The notes under the pieces are model-generated. The model was not told the DNA's origin. It searched no databases and was given only the letters and a program-made list of their open reading frames with translations. The translations under genes and the position numbers were made by a program. From positions 1,550,001 to 1,614,000 of the forward strand of contig NZ_QTUA01000001.1 in assembly GCF_003386865.1 (NCBI RefSeq): a stretch of 64,000 nucleotides of DNA. Direction: 5' to 3'. The stretch comes from Calidifontibacter indicus (GTDB lineage Bacteria; Actinomycetota; Actinomycetes; Actinomycetales; Dermatophilaceae). Shown piece after piece: positions 46,476 through 55,116 of the stretch (positions are counted from its first letter, which is position 1; each line of letters opens with the position of its first letter).

Positions 46476-47192
46476 GTGGGGTGGTTCGGACGGCTGGCGG
46501 CGGGCCTGGACGATCTCGGCGAACTCGCCGCGCCGCGCGTCTGTGGCGGATGCGGCCGAGCCCACCACCGTTGGTGCGACGGTTGCGCGCACTGGCTCGT
46601 GGCGGCGCTCGCCGACGAGCCGCTGGGCCGGGTGCAGCGCGACGTGCCGGTGTTCCCCGACTGCTGGACGGCGCTCGCCTACGACGGGCCGCTGGTGCGG
46701 GCGTTGCCTGCTTACAAGGACGACGCGCGCACCGATCTGCTCGCGCCGTTGGCGACCGTGTTGCGGCACGCACTGACCGGGGCGTTGACCGATCGACCCG
46801 AGCTCGTGCGGGCACACCGAGCCGGACGTCTGGTGCTGGTCTGCGTGCCGTCCGGCGCACGCTCGACCCGCGAGCGCGGACGGCTGCCGCTACTCGATCT
46901 GGTGCGGCGCGCGACCGCGGGCTCGGGCCTCGCGGTCGCACCACCGCAGAGCCTGCGATTCGTCCGGACGGTCGAGGACCAGGGTGGGCTCTCGGCCGAC
47001 CGCCGGGCGACGAACCTGCGCGGGGCGATGCGGGCGCAGTCCGTCGCAGGACGCACCTGCCTGCTCGTCGACGACATCGTCACCTCGGGGGCGACGCTGG
47101 CCGAATCGGCGCGCGCGTTGTGGGCCGGCGGCGCGCGCGAGGTGCAGGCGGTGACCCTCGCCGGCGCGGTGCTGCGCCGGTCGCCGGGCTGA
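46476..47192 (+). CDS. ComF-type phosphoribosyltransferase family protein
   Basis: The 238-residue protein has an N-terminal zinc ribbon (Cys23, Cys26, Cys34, Cys37) and a phosphoribosyltransferase domain with the PRPP-binding loop LLVDDIVTSGAT near 196-207. It resembles ComF/GntX proteins, linked to DNA uptake in competent species, although no other competence gene is in view. It lies between lpqB and hpf, a conserved actinobacterial position. The GTG start has no ribosome site; TGCACT 6 nt upstream may be a leaderless -10. Confidence 0.88.
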   Translation: MGWFGRLAAGLDDLGELAAPRVCGGCGRAHHRWCDGCAHWLVAALADEPLGRVQRDVPVFPDCWTALAYDGPLVRALPAYKDDARTDLLAPLATVLRHALTGALTDRPELVRAHRAGRLVLVCVPSGARSTRERGRLPLLDLVRRATAGSGLAVAPPQSLRFVRTVEDQGGLSADRRATNLRGAMRAQSVAGRTCLLVDDIVTSGATLAESARALWAGGAREVQAVTLAGAVLRRSPG

Positions 47193-47447
47193 TCGGGCGA
47201 TCGTTCGGAACGCGGGCGAAGTTCCCGCCGTCCGCGACCGTCTCATCCGTGCAACTCGTGCGTGGACGGACGCCCCGATTCATGGACTCGCGCGCCCCGG
47301 TGTCATAGCGTTACGTCATGGAGAGGCTTTGCGGCAGCGCAGTTCGCAAAGAGCCTTGTGTCGCCGCCCTGAAGGGAGGTGGTTCGTCGGGAGATCAGGA
47401 CGTAGAAGTCCGCAGAACACTCTTCTGAGAGAGCACAAGGAGATTCC
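47193..47447 (+). promoter_or_regulatory. Leader region of hpf with a hairpin
   Basis: The 255-bp gap holds a hairpin at 47325-47355 (GGCTTTGCG with CGCAAAGAGCC, one bulge) and, just before the ATG, a CAAGGAG ribosome site. A long leader is normal for hibernation factor genes that respond to starvation or low oxygen. No DosR-like box is present here. I cannot place the start site. Confidence 0.4.
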
Positions 47448-48098
47448 ATGGAGATCACGGTCACCGGACGTCACACGTCGGTACCCGAGCGTTTTCAGCG
47501 TCACATCGAGGAGAAGCTGGCGAAGGTCAACCAGCTCGACCCACGGGTCACCCGTTGCGAGGTCATCGTCTCGCACGAACCCAACCCACGGCAGGCCAAG
47601 GAAGCCGAGCGGGTGGAGATCACCTGTTACGGCAAGCGCGCGGTGATTCGCGCGGAGGCGAGCGCCGACGACACGTACGCGGCCCTGGACCTTGCAGCGA
47701 CACGGCTCGGCGAGCGATTGCGTCGCCAGCACGACAAGCGTCGCGTGCACCGCGGCGGCCGCAAGGCCCCGAAGTCCGTGCACGACGCGACCGCACCGCT
47801 GGCTGACCTCGACCTCTCGAACGCACCCGGCGACGAGGAGCAGGAGCCCCCGATTCCCGACTCGATCGCTCGCATCGGCGGCGACGTCGACTGCCCGGTG
47901 GAGTTGCGCGAGAAGACCCACCGCACGTCCCCGATGACCGTCGATCAGGCGATCGGCCACATGGAAGCGGTCGGACACGACTTCTTCTTCTTCCACGACG
48001 TCGACGCCGACCGACCGACCGTCGTCTACCGACGCCGCGGCTGGTCCTACGGAATGATCACCCTCGACGTCGAGGAGAAGGCGGAAGAGTCCGCCTGA
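47448..48098 (+). CDS. hpf: Ribosome hibernation promoting factor, long form
   Basis: The 216-residue protein joins an N-terminal ribosome-binding domain (MEITVTGRHTSVPERFQRHIEEKL; TYAALDLAATRLGERLRRQHDKR, residues ~75-97) to a C-terminal dimerisation domain (KTHRTSPMTVDQAIGHMEAVGHDFFFFHD). Long-form Hpf pairs 70S ribosomes into inactive 100S dimers in resting cells. Ordinary length for actinobacteria. A strong terminator follows. Confidence 0.95.
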   Translation: MEITVTGRHTSVPERFQRHIEEKLAKVNQLDPRVTRCEVIVSHEPNPRQAKEAERVEITCYGKRAVIRAEASADDTYAALDLAATRLGERLRRQHDKRRVHRGGRKAPKSVHDATAPLADLDLSNAPGDEEQEPPIPDSIARIGGDVDCPVELREKTHRTSPMTVDQAIGHMEAVGHDFFFFHDVDADRPTVVYRRRGWSYGMITLDVEEKAEESA

Positions 48099-48120
48099 CG
48101 TCCACGACGAGGTCAGCACA

Positions 48121-48152
48121 GAGGCGGCGGAGCCGAACGGCTCCGCCGCCTC
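48121..48152 (+). terminator. Terminator after hpf
   Basis: GAGGCGGCGGAGCCG and CGGCTCCGCCGCCTC form a perfect 15-bp stem with a minimal AA centre, 22 bp after the hpf stop. Confidence 0.9.
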
Positions 48153-48194
48153 CTGCATGTGCAGTGCGCGTTCGGCGCCACCACTCGCGGCGGA

Positions 48195-48228
48195 CGGTGC
48201 CTGTCGGTGGGCGGTGCCTGTCGGTGGG
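48195..48228. repeat. Direct repeat of 17 bp upstream of the glycosylase gene
   Basis: CGGTGCCTGTCGGTGGG occurs twice in tandem, immediately followed by the likely -10 (TAAGGT, 48235-48240) of the next gene. The copies occupy the -35 region and might be regulator sites. Confidence 0.7.
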
Positions 48229-48250
48229 CGGGCCTAAGGTGGGCGGCGCG

Positions 48251-49486
48251 ATGAACCCTCGACAAGTCACGCAGCCGGTCGCGCCGGTCGACGCCGCCCC
48301 GACCGAGACCCTCACGATGGCCCAAGCGCGCCGAATCGCGTTGGCCGCGCAGGGTTTCCACGACCGCCGCCCCGAGCCGTTCGGCGCGACGATGCGGCAT
48401 GTCCAGCGGGTCATCGACCGCGTCGGCATCATCCAGATCGACAGCGTCAACGTGCTGTCCCGCAGCCAGTACCTCCCGTTGTTCTCGCGCCTCGGGCCCT
48501 ACGACACCGCGCTGCTCGACCGGGCCCGCGATGTCGCTCCGCGCCGACTGGTGGAGTACTGGGCCCACGAGGCGTCGCTGATTCCGCCGGCCACCTGGCC
48601 CCACCTCACCTTCCGGATGCGCCGCGCCGAGGCCGACTCGTGGGGCGGCATGCAGCGGGTGGCCCGGGAGCAGGCCGAACTCGTCGCGACGGTCGAGGCG
48701 GAGGTGCGCGCGCACGGCCCGCTCACCGCCCGGGAGGTCGAGTCCCGCCTCGAACACGACACCCCGCGCAGCAAGGACAACTGGGGGTGGAACTGGAGCG
48801 CCGTCAAGAACGCGCTCGAGCACCTGTTCTGGGCCGGCCGCATCACCAGCGCGGGTCGCACAACCCAGTTCGAACGCCGATATGCCGCAGTCGAATCCAC
48901 CTTCCCTCCGGCGGCCCGAGCGGCTGCTTCCCCTGACAACCGCCCGCCGCTCGAGGAGTCCTTCGTCGAACTGGTCCGCATCGCGGCGCGGGCCCACGGC
49001 ATCGGGTCAGAACTGTGCCTGCGCGACTACTTCCGGTTGAAGGGCGCCCAGGCGCGACCCGCGATCGACGAGCTCGTGCGACTGGGGGAGTTGCGTCCGG
49101 TGCAGGTGCGGGGTTGGAAGCGGCCGGCCTACCTGCACGTCGACGCGGCCCGTCCTCGCCGCACCGATGCCGAGGCGCTGCTCAGCCCGTTCGACTCGCT
49201 CGTCTGGCAGCGCGACCGCACCCACGAACTGTTCGACTTCCACTACCGCATCGAGATCTACACCCCGGCCGCCGATCGGGTGCACGGCTACTACGTGCTG
49301 CCCTTCCTGCACGGCGGCGAGTTGGTCGGACGCGTCGACCTCAAGGCCGATCGCAAGTCGAGTGTGCTTCGGGCCCAACGGATCTCCTGGGAGCCGCGGG
49401 TTTCCCCGGCGGCCGTCGAAGCGCTCGGTCGCAACCTGCGGTCGATGGCCGACTGGCTCGAACTCACCGACGTCGCGATGCCGTAA
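48251..49486 (+). CDS. AlkZ/YcaQ-type DNA glycosylase (HTH_42 family)
   Basis: The 411-residue protein has tandem winged helices and the catalytic QxD motif Gln62-Ile-Asp64 in IIQIDSVNVL, then YWAHEASLIP, WNWSAVKNALEHLFWAGRI (~177-195) and the C-terminal SPFDSLVWQRDRT and FDFHYRIEIYTPAA. Proteins of this fold unhook interstrand crosslinks or bulky alkyl adducts. Overall it looks like the YcaQ/AlkX group, yet it has Asp at the third catalytic position as in Streptomyces AlkZ. It stands alone, convergent with the sulfate operon. Confidence 0.85.
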   Translation: MNPRQVTQPVAPVDAAPTETLTMAQARRIALAAQGFHDRRPEPFGATMRHVQRVIDRVGIIQIDSVNVLSRSQYLPLFSRLGPYDTALLDRARDVAPRRLVEYWAHEASLIPPATWPHLTFRMRRAEADSWGGMQRVAREQAELVATVEAEVRAHGPLTAREVESRLEHDTPRSKDNWGWNWSAVKNALEHLFWAGRITSAGRTTQFERRYAAVESTFPPAARAAASPDNRPPLEESFVELVRIAARAHGIGSELCLRDYFRLKGAQARPAIDELVRLGELRPVQVRGWKRPAYLHVDAARPRRTDAEALLSPFDSLVWQRDRTHELFDFHYRIEIYTPAADRVHGYYVLPFLHGGELVGRVDLKADRKSSVLRAQRISWEPRVSPAAVEALGRNLRSMADWLELTDVAMP

Positions 49487-49536
49487 GGCCGCCGGCCGAG
49501 CGCGACGGCGCGACGACCCAGATCGCTCCCGATGGC

Positions 49537-50547
49537 TCAGATGGCCAGCGCCGGCTCCGTCTCGGCCGGGTTCACCGGTTCGACGGTGTGCGCGAAGACC
49601 TCGTCGCCCGCGCGCAGATCGAGCGCGTCGGCCTCCGCCCGGGTGAGCTGGGCACTGAACACCTCGCCGCTGTCGGCGTGCAGGTCGACCCGCACCTCGA
49701 AGCCGAGCCGCACCACCCGGTCGACCACGGCAGCGATCACCCCGGCCGCGCCGCCGACCCGCGCGTCGAGTTGCTCGGCAGCCGCGCGCGATCGGTGCAG
49801 CGCGATGTCGTGCGGTCGCACCAGGTGCCCGGCCAGGCGGGCGACCGAGCCGAGGAACGACATCACGAAGTCGTTGGCCGGTCGCTCGTACAGCGTCACC
49901 GGGTCGCCGACCTGTTGGATGCGGCCCTTGTCGAGCACGGCGATCCGATCGGCGACGTCGAGCGCCTCCTCCTGGTCGTGGGTGACGAGCACGGTGGTCA
50001 CGTGCACCTCGTCGTGCAGGCGCCGCAGCCACTGCCGCAGGTCGGCGCGCACCTTCGCATCGAGCGCACCGAACGGCTCGTCGAGCAGCAGCACCTCGGG
50101 GTCGACGGCGAGGGCGCGCGCCAACGCCATCCGCTGGCGCTGACCGCCGGACAGTTGCGCCGGGTAGCGGTGCTGGAATCCGTCGAGCCCGACGATCTCG
50201 AGCAGGTCGTCCACCTTGCGCTTGATCTCGGCCTTGGGGCGCTTGCGGATGCTCAGCCCGAAGGCGACGTTGTCGCGCACGGTCATGTGCTTGAACGCCG
50301 CGTAGTGCTGGAAGACGAACCCGATGCCGCGGCTGCGCGGCGGCACCCCGGTGACGTCGCGGTCGCCGATCACCACCCGTCCGGCGTCGAGACCTTCGAG
50401 GCCGGCGATGGCGCGTAGCAGCGTCGACTTGCCGGAGCCGCTGGGGCCGAGCAGCGCGGTGAGGCTGCCGGCGGGAATGTCGAGGCTGACGTCGTCCAGG
50501 GCGACGAAGTCGCCGTAGTTCTTGCGGGCGCCGGTGACGCTGATCAT
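49537..50547 (-). CDS. cysA: Sulfate/thiosulfate ABC transporter, ATP-binding subunit
   Basis: The 336-residue ATPase has Walker [10 protein letters not shown] near 34-42, [14 protein letters not shown], signature LSGGQRQRM and Walker [16 protein letters not shown], followed by a TOBE-like C-terminal domain. The QHYALF-like segment and ALDAKVRxxLRxWLRxLHDE pattern are those of CysA. Its ATG overlaps the cysW stop (ATGA). It is the last gene of the four-gene operon. Confidence 0.93.
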   Translation of the reverse strand: MISVTGARKNYGDFVALDDVSLDIPAGSLTALLGPSGSGKSTLLRAIAGLEGLDAGRVVIGDRDVTGVPPRSRGIGFVFQHYAAFKHMTVRDNVAFGLSIRKRPKAEIKRKVDDLLEIVGLDGFQHRYPAQLSGGQRQRMALARALAVDPEVLLLDEPFGALDAKVRADLRQWLRRLHDEVHVTTVLVTHDQEEALDVADRIAVLDKGRIQQVGDPVTLYERPANDFVMSFLGSVARLAGHLVRPHDIALHRSRAAAEQLDARVGGAAGVIAAVVDRVVRLGFEVRVDLHADSGEVFSAQLTRAEADALDLRAGDEVFAHTVEPVNPAETEPALAI

Positions 50548-51350
50548 CGTTTTCTCCTCAAGCGGTCGAGCAGGGCCATGCCGAGCAGGGTGGCGAGCGC
50601 GAGACCCATCAGCAGGGTGGCGGCGGCGTAGGCGCCGTACGTGTTGTGGTCGTCGATGTAGCGGGAGTGCACGAGCAGGGTGAGCGTCTGGGAGACGCCG
50701 GGGAAGCCGGAGCTGACCATGATCACCGCACCGAATTCGCCGAGCGCCCGCGCGACCGTCAGCACGATTCCGTAGGTGAGGCCCCAGCGGATCGCCGGCA
50801 GGGTGATGCGGCGGAAGGTCTGCCAGCCGGTGGCGCCGAGCGTTGCGGCGGCCTGCTCCTGCTCGGTGCCGATCTCGTGCAGCACGGGCTCGACCTCACG
50901 GACGACGAACGGCAAGGTGACGAAGATGGTCGCGATGACCATGCCGGGCAGGCCGAAGATCACCTGGAAGCCGAGCGACTCGACGCCGCCGAACCAGCCG
51001 CCCGCGCCCCACAGCATGATCAGCGAGACACCGACGACGATCGGCGACACCGCGAACGGCAGGTCGACGACGGCCTGCAGCAAGCCTTTGCCGGGGAAGC
51101 GTCCGCGCGCCAGGGCGAGGGCGGTGGCGACGCCGAAGACCACGTTGAGGGGCACCACGATCGCCACGATGAGCAGCGACAGGTTGAGCGCCGAGATCGC
51201 GGCCGGGGTGCGCACCGAGGCCAGGAAGGCGTCCAGGCCCGGCCCGAAGGTGCGCACCAGGATCAGCACGATCGGCACGACCAGCAGCGCGAAGAGGTAG
51301 AGCAGCGCGATGGTGCGCAGCCCGAGGCGGGCGGGGGTCGACGGTTTCAC
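50544..51350 (-). CDS. cysW: Sulfate ABC transporter, permease CysW
   Basis: The 268-residue membrane protein starts at a GTG with AGGAGG 4 nt upstream; its start overlaps the cysT stop. Six transmembrane segments and the permease loop [23 protein letters not shown] are present (positions ~160-183). The order T-W-A and the sequence [20 protein letters not shown] identify the second sulfate permease. Confidence 0.92.
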   Translation of the reverse strand: MKPSTPARLGLRTIALLYLFALLVVPIVLILVRTFGPGLDAFLASVRTPAAISALNLSLLIVAIVVPLNVVFGVATALALARGRFPGKGLLQAVVDLPFAVSPIVVGVSLIMLWGAGGWFGGVESLGFQVIFGLPGMVIATIFVTLPFVVREVEPVLHEIGTEQEQAAATLGATGWQTFRRITLPAIRWGLTYGIVLTVARALGEFGAVIMVSSGFPGVSQTLTLLVHSRYIDDHNTYGAYAAATLLMGLALATLLGMALLDRLRRKR

Positions 51351-52258
51351 TGCGCCTCCTGTTCCCTGCGCTGCGCGCGACCGGCGTACCACCGCAGCAC
51401 CGCGAGGGTGACGAACGCGACGGCGAGCAGGGTGATCGACACGGCGGCCGCATCGACCGGACTGTCGGTCTCGACCTGTTGCTGGATGTACTGCGAGGCC
51501 ACCTGCGTCTCGCGCGGGATGTTGCCGCCGATGAGCACCACCGATCCGTACTCGCCGATCGCCCGGGCGAACGCCAGCCCGGTGCCGCCGATCACGGCCG
51601 GTGCGAGGGTCGGCAGCACCACCCGGCGGAAGGTCACCCAGTTCGACGCCCCCAGCGAGGTGGCCGCTTCCTCGACCTCGCGGTCGAGTTCGATGAGCAC
51701 CGGTTGCACCGACCGGACGACGAACGGCAAGGTCACGAACGCGAGCGCCACGACCAGCCCCGGACGGGTTGCGTTGAGGTGGATGCCGATCGGGCTGTTC
51801 GGGCCGTAGAGCGACAGCAGAACGATGCTGGCCACGATCGTCGGCAGCGCGAACGGCAGGTCGATCAGTGCGTTGACGACGCCCTTGCCCGGGAAGTCGT
51901 CGCGCACGAGCACCCATGCGATGAGGGTGCCCATCACCGCGTTGACGACCGCGACGACGACGGCGACCAGGATGGTCACCCGCAGCGACGCGAGCGCGGT
52001 GGGCGCGGTGACCGCGTCCCAGTAGCCGCTCCAGCCGTCGTCGAACGACCGCGCGGTGAGGGCGGCGAGCGGCAACAGCACGATGACGCTGAGCCAGAGC
52101 CCGACGATGCCGATGCCGAGGGTGGGCCCGGCGCGGCGAACCCCGACGCGTCGACCGGGCTCGGACGGGGTGGGCTCCGGGACGCCGCGGGGTGGGCCCG
52201 CGGAGGGCGCCTCCAGTGTGACGGAGGCACCCTGCGCGTCGGTGGCGGTGGCCGTCAT
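51347..52258 (-). CDS. cysT: Sulfate ABC transporter, permease CysT
   Basis: The 303-residue membrane protein has six transmembrane segments after a 45-residue polar N-tail and the permease loop EVEEAATSLGASNWVTFRRVVLP (~190-212). DLPFALPTIVASIVLLSLYG matches CysT/CysU. It begins 1 bp after the binding-protein gene stop and overlaps cysW, so the operon is tightly packed. Confidence 0.92.
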   Translation of the reverse strand: MTATATDAQGASVTLEAPSAGPPRGVPEPTPSEPGRRVGVRRAGPTLGIGIVGLWLSVIVLLPLAALTARSFDDGWSGYWDAVTAPTALASLRVTILVAVVVAVVNAVMGTLIAWVLVRDDFPGKGVVNALIDLPFALPTIVASIVLLSLYGPNSPIGIHLNATRPGLVVALAFVTLPFVVRSVQPVLIELDREVEEAATSLGASNWVTFRRVVLPTLAPAVIGGTGLAFARAIGEYGSVVLIGGNIPRETQVASQYIQQQVETDSPVDAAAVSITLLAVAFVTLAVLRWYAGRAQRREQEAQ

Positions 52259-52259
52259 G

Positions 52260-53309
52260 TCAGGCCGTCGCCTTGTCGTAGATGACGGCGATCGAACCGG
52301 TCTTCTTCTTGAACAGCGAGTTGTCGACCGCCTTCCAACCGCCGAGGTCGGCGATCGTCCACAGTTTCGCGGGCGTCGGGAAGTCTTTCGCGAACTCGGC
52401 CGCAACCGTCGGGTCGACCGGACGGAAGCCGGCCTGCGCCCAGAGCCGTTGCGCGGCCGGGGTGAACAGGTAGTCGCGGAACGCCGTCGCCGTGGCGAGG
52501 TTCTTGCTCTTGGACAACACCGCGACCGGGTTCTCGATCTTGAAGGTGGTGCTCGGGGTGTGGTGCTCGACGGGGTCGCCGTTGCGCTCGGCGAAGAGGG
52601 CTTCGTTCTCGTAGCTGAGCAGCACGTCGCCCGTGCCCTGCAGGAAGGTCTCGGTGGCCTCGCGGCCCGACTTCGGCTGCACCTTCACGTGCTGGCCGAT
52701 CAGCTTCTCCAGGTAGGCCAACCCGGCCGCGGGGTTCTTGCCGCCGTCGCTCTTGGCGGCGTACGGCGCGAGCAGGTTCCATTTGGCCGAGCCGGAGCTG
52801 AACGGGTTGGGGGTCACGACCTCGACGCCCGGTTTGAGCAGGTCGTCCCAATCCTTGATCCCCTTGGGGTTGCCCTTGCGGGTGACGATGGTGACCACCG
52901 AGCCGAACGGAATTCCCTTGTGCTGGTTCGCGTTCCAGTCCGACTTCACCAGGCCGGCGTCGACCAGTCGGGTGATGTCGGGCTCGACGGAGAAGTTGAC
53001 GAAGTCGGCAACAGCACCGGCGGCGACCTTGCGGGACTGGTCGCCGGAGGCTCCGTAGGACTGCTGGAAGGTGACGCCCTTGCCCTGCGCCGTCGCGTTG
53101 AAGCCGGGGATCACCTTGTCGAAGCCGACCTTCGGCACCGCGTAGGCGTAGAGGTTGATCGTGCCCGCCTTGGCGGCGGCGCCCCCGGAGTTGCCGGAGG
53201 AGGTGCCCGCGGCCGCGGTGTCGCTCGCACCACCGCCCGCGCAGGCCGACAGTGCCATGGCTGCGGCGGTCGCTGCGGCGGCGAGGGCGAGGCGGGGATG
53301 ACGGCTCAT
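52260..53309 (-). CDS. Sulfate-binding lipoprotein
   Basis: The 349-residue protein has a lipoprotein signal ending MALSAC (Cys23), a short Gly/Ser/Ala linker and a sulfate-binding fold with QQSYGASGDQSRKV, VNFSVEPDITRLV, PNPFSSGSAKWNLLAPY and SYENEALFAER, all typical of Sbp/CysP. An AAGGAG site precedes the ATG. It leads the operon with cysT, cysW and cysA. The 235-bp region upstream has AT-richer DNA near 53380-53420, probably the promoter, with a weak GTTAT/ATAAC inverted repeat at 53395-53411. Confidence 0.93.
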   Translation of the reverse strand: MSRHPRLALAAAATAAAMALSACAGGGASDTAAAGTSSGNSGGAAAKAGTINLYAYAVPKVGFDKVIPGFNATAQGKGVTFQQSYGASGDQSRKVAAGAVADFVNFSVEPDITRLVDAGLVKSDWNANQHKGIPFGSVVTIVTRKGNPKGIKDWDDLLKPGVEVVTPNPFSSGSAKWNLLAPYAAKSDGGKNPAAGLAYLEKLIGQHVKVQPKSGREATETFLQGTGDVLLSYENEALFAERNGDPVEHHTPSTTFKIENPVAVLSKSKNLATATAFRDYLFTPAAQRLWAQAGFRPVDPTVAAEFAKDFPTPAKLWTIADLGGWKAVDNSLFKKKTGSIAVIYDKATA

Positions 53310-53500
53310 CGGGGTGCTCCTTGGGTCGATCCGGACGGTGCCGGCGTGACGTCCGCAATTCCTGTCGGACATGTAGGAGTTTCGATAGTGATGAGTTATC
53401 CGTCAAATAACGCGCGATTATGTCTCGCATCCTGGATGGGCGGGGGTCGTGGTGGGGAGCGAGGGTGGCTGGCCGGGCCGGCGGCCGATTGTGCCGGCGC

Positions 53501-53542
53501 GGGTCAGTCGCTGCGGGTCAGTCGCTGCGGGTCAGTCCCTGT
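53501..53542. repeat. Three 14-bp tandem repeats
   Basis: GGGTCAGTCGCTGC occurs twice exactly, a third copy has two changes and a partial fourth (GGTCAGTCGGCG) runs into the 3' end of the CGNR gene, supplying its stop codon. No role evident. Confidence 0.85.
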
Positions 53543-53544
53543 GG

Positions 53545-54084
53545 TCAGTCGGCGCGGCGCCGACGTTCGCGGTATGCCGCGACCGCGGCCCCGTTGCTGC
53601 ACGCGGGGGAGCAGAAGATCTTCGAGCGGTTGCGGGTGAGGTCGAGCACGACGCCGGTGCAGTCGTCGGCCGCGCACAGCGACAGGCGCGAGAACTCGTC
53701 GGCTCGGATCAGGTCGACCATCGCGGTGGCGGTCTCGACGAGCACGCGGACGGCCAGCGGGCTGTCGTCCTCGACCATGTGCAGGTGCCAGTCGAGATCG
53801 TCGTGGCGCACGAGTCGGGGCTGGGTGGCGACCTCCGTGAAGACCTCGTTGACCAGTTTGGCGGCGTGGTCGCGGTCGGCGGTGAGCAGGGCGCGCAGGC
53901 GCGGGCGCAGGTCGCGGACGGCGGCCAGGTCGTCGGCGCCGCGCGGGGCGCGGCCGGTGTAGCCCTCGTCGCGATAGAACTCGCGCAACTGGGCGAGCGT
54001 GGTCATCGTGTCGGGTTCCTCGGCGCTGTTGACCAGGCGGACCGCGGCCCGCAGGGCCGGTTCGGTGTCATGAGCAAAGCGCAC
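53545..54084 (-). CDS. CGNR zinc-finger / ABATE domain regulator
   Basis: The 179-residue protein has an N-terminal ABATE domain (~10-125) with LVNSAEEPDTMTTLAQLREF, then a CGNR zinc finger at ~135-172 with ligands Cys137, Cys142, Cys158 and Cys162 (LCAADDC, IFCSPACSNGAAVAAYRER). CGNR fingers are thought to bind DNA. The start is a GTG at 54084. It diverges from an EamA transporter gene 39 bp away, which suggests that it controls the transporter. Confidence 0.87.
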   Translation of the reverse strand: MRFAHDTEPALRAAVRLVNSAEEPDTMTTLAQLREFYRDEGYTGRAPRGADDLAAVRDLRPRLRALLTADRDHAAKLVNEVFTEVATQPRLVRHDDLDWHLHMVEDDSPLAVRVLVETATAMVDLIRADEFSRLSLCAADDCTGVVLDLTRNRSKIFCSPACSNGAAVAAYRERRRRAD

Positions 54085-54085
54085 G

Positions 54086-54115
54086 TTGACACCTTACATC
54101 GACGAGCCCTAGTGT
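54086..54115 (+). promoter_or_regulatory. Promoter of the EamA transporter gene, leaderless
   Basis: A perfect -35 TTGACA at 54086-54091 is followed 18 nt later by TAGTGT at 54110-54115. The ATG lies 8 nt after the -10, so the message should begin at or next to the start codon. Confidence 0.65.
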
Positions 54116-54144
54116 CATCAGTCATGGCAGTGATGACTCATGAC
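54114..54144. promoter_or_regulatory. Nested palindromes at the EamA start codon
   Basis: GTCATCA (54114-54120) pairs with TGATGAC (54131-54137), and GTCATG (54121-54126) with CATGAC (54139-54144). They span the -10 end, the start site and the first codons, a good position for a repressor such as the divergent CGNR protein. Confidence 0.5.
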
Positions 54145-55095
54145 GAAGTGCGCGCCGAACCCTCCGTCACCGCCCGGTCGGGCCTGTGGTGGGCGCTGAT
54201 CTCGGCCGCGTCCTTCGGTGGTTCGGGAAGCCTCGGCCGCGGACTCATCGAACTCGGCTGGTCGCCGGCCGCCGCCGTGCTGTTCCGGGTGCTCATCGCC
54301 GCGCTCGCCCTCACCGTGCCGACCCTGCTCGCCCTGCGCGGGCGCTGGCAGTTGCTGCGGGCCGACGCCGGACTCGTCATCGCCTACGGCCTCATTGCGG
54401 TGGCCGGCACCCAGTTCGCCTACTTCAACGCCGTCCAGACGATGCCGGTGGCGATGGCGCTGCTGGTCGAGTACGCGGCGCCGATCGCCGTGGTGCTCTT
54501 CCTGTGGCTGCGGCACGGCCAGCGTCCAAGTGTGCTCACCAGCGCCGGCGCGGTGGTGGCCATCGGCGGCCTCGTGCTGGTGCTCGACCTGGTCTCCGGA
54601 GCGAGCGTCGACGGCGCCGGCATGTTCTGGGCGCTTCTCGCGATGGCGGGAGCGGCCGTCTACTTCGTGCTGTCCGCGCACGACACCCACCTGCCGCCGA
54701 TCGCACTCGCCGGCGGCGGCCTGTGGGTCGGAGCCGTCGCGATGGCGCTGGGCTGCGTCACCGGCCTTATGCCCTACAGCACCGCCACCGGCGACGTCTC
54801 GTTCACAATCGGCGACGTGCCGTGGTGGGTCGCCCTCGTCGCGCTCGGCTTGGTGACCGCGGCGCTCGCCTACGTCGCCGGCATCTTCGCCTCGCGCGCC
54901 CTGGGGTCGCGCCTGGCGTCGTTCGTCGCCCTGATCGAGGTGTTGTTCTCGTTGCTGTTCGGCATGGTGCTGCTCGGTCAACAGCCCGCCGCGGTGCAAC
55001 TGCTCGGCGGCCTGCTGATCCTCGGGGGTGTGGTGCTGGTGAAGCTCGGCGAACCCGTGCCCGAACTCGAACCCGACGTGCCCGACCCCACCTGA
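54124..55095 (+). CDS. EamA/DMT superfamily transporter (RhtA-like)
   Basis: The 323-residue protein has ten transmembrane segments in two EamA repeats (first with AASFGGSGSLGRGLIELG and QFAYFNAVQTMPVAMALLVEYAAP; second with LAMAGAAVYFVLSA and YVAGIFASRALGSRLASFVALIEVLFSLLFG, residues ~256-286). The pattern YFNAVQTMPVAxALLxEYxAP is that of RhtA-type exporters of amino acids or related metabolites. Substrate unknown. Controlled probably by the divergent CGNR protein. Confidence 0.88.
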   Translation: MAVMTHDEVRAEPSVTARSGLWWALISAASFGGSGSLGRGLIELGWSPAAAVLFRVLIAALALTVPTLLALRGRWQLLRADAGLVIAYGLIAVAGTQFAYFNAVQTMPVAMALLVEYAAPIAVVLFLWLRHGQRPSVLTSAGAVVAIGGLVLVLDLVSGASVDGAGMFWALLAMAGAAVYFVLSAHDTHLPPIALAGGGLWVGAVAMALGCVTGLMPYSTATGDVSFTIGDVPWWVALVALGLVTAALAYVAGIFASRALGSRLASFVALIEVLFSLLFGMVLLGQQPAAVQLLGGLLILGGVVLVKLGEPVPELEPDVPDPT

Positions 55096-55116
55096 TGGTT
55101 AGGGGCGGCGCACCGC

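Noticed and set aside
47193-47447. DosR-like box upstream of hpf
   Set aside because: The GCGGG-CCCGC palindrome near 47218 differs in arms and spacing from GGGAC-N4-GTCCC.
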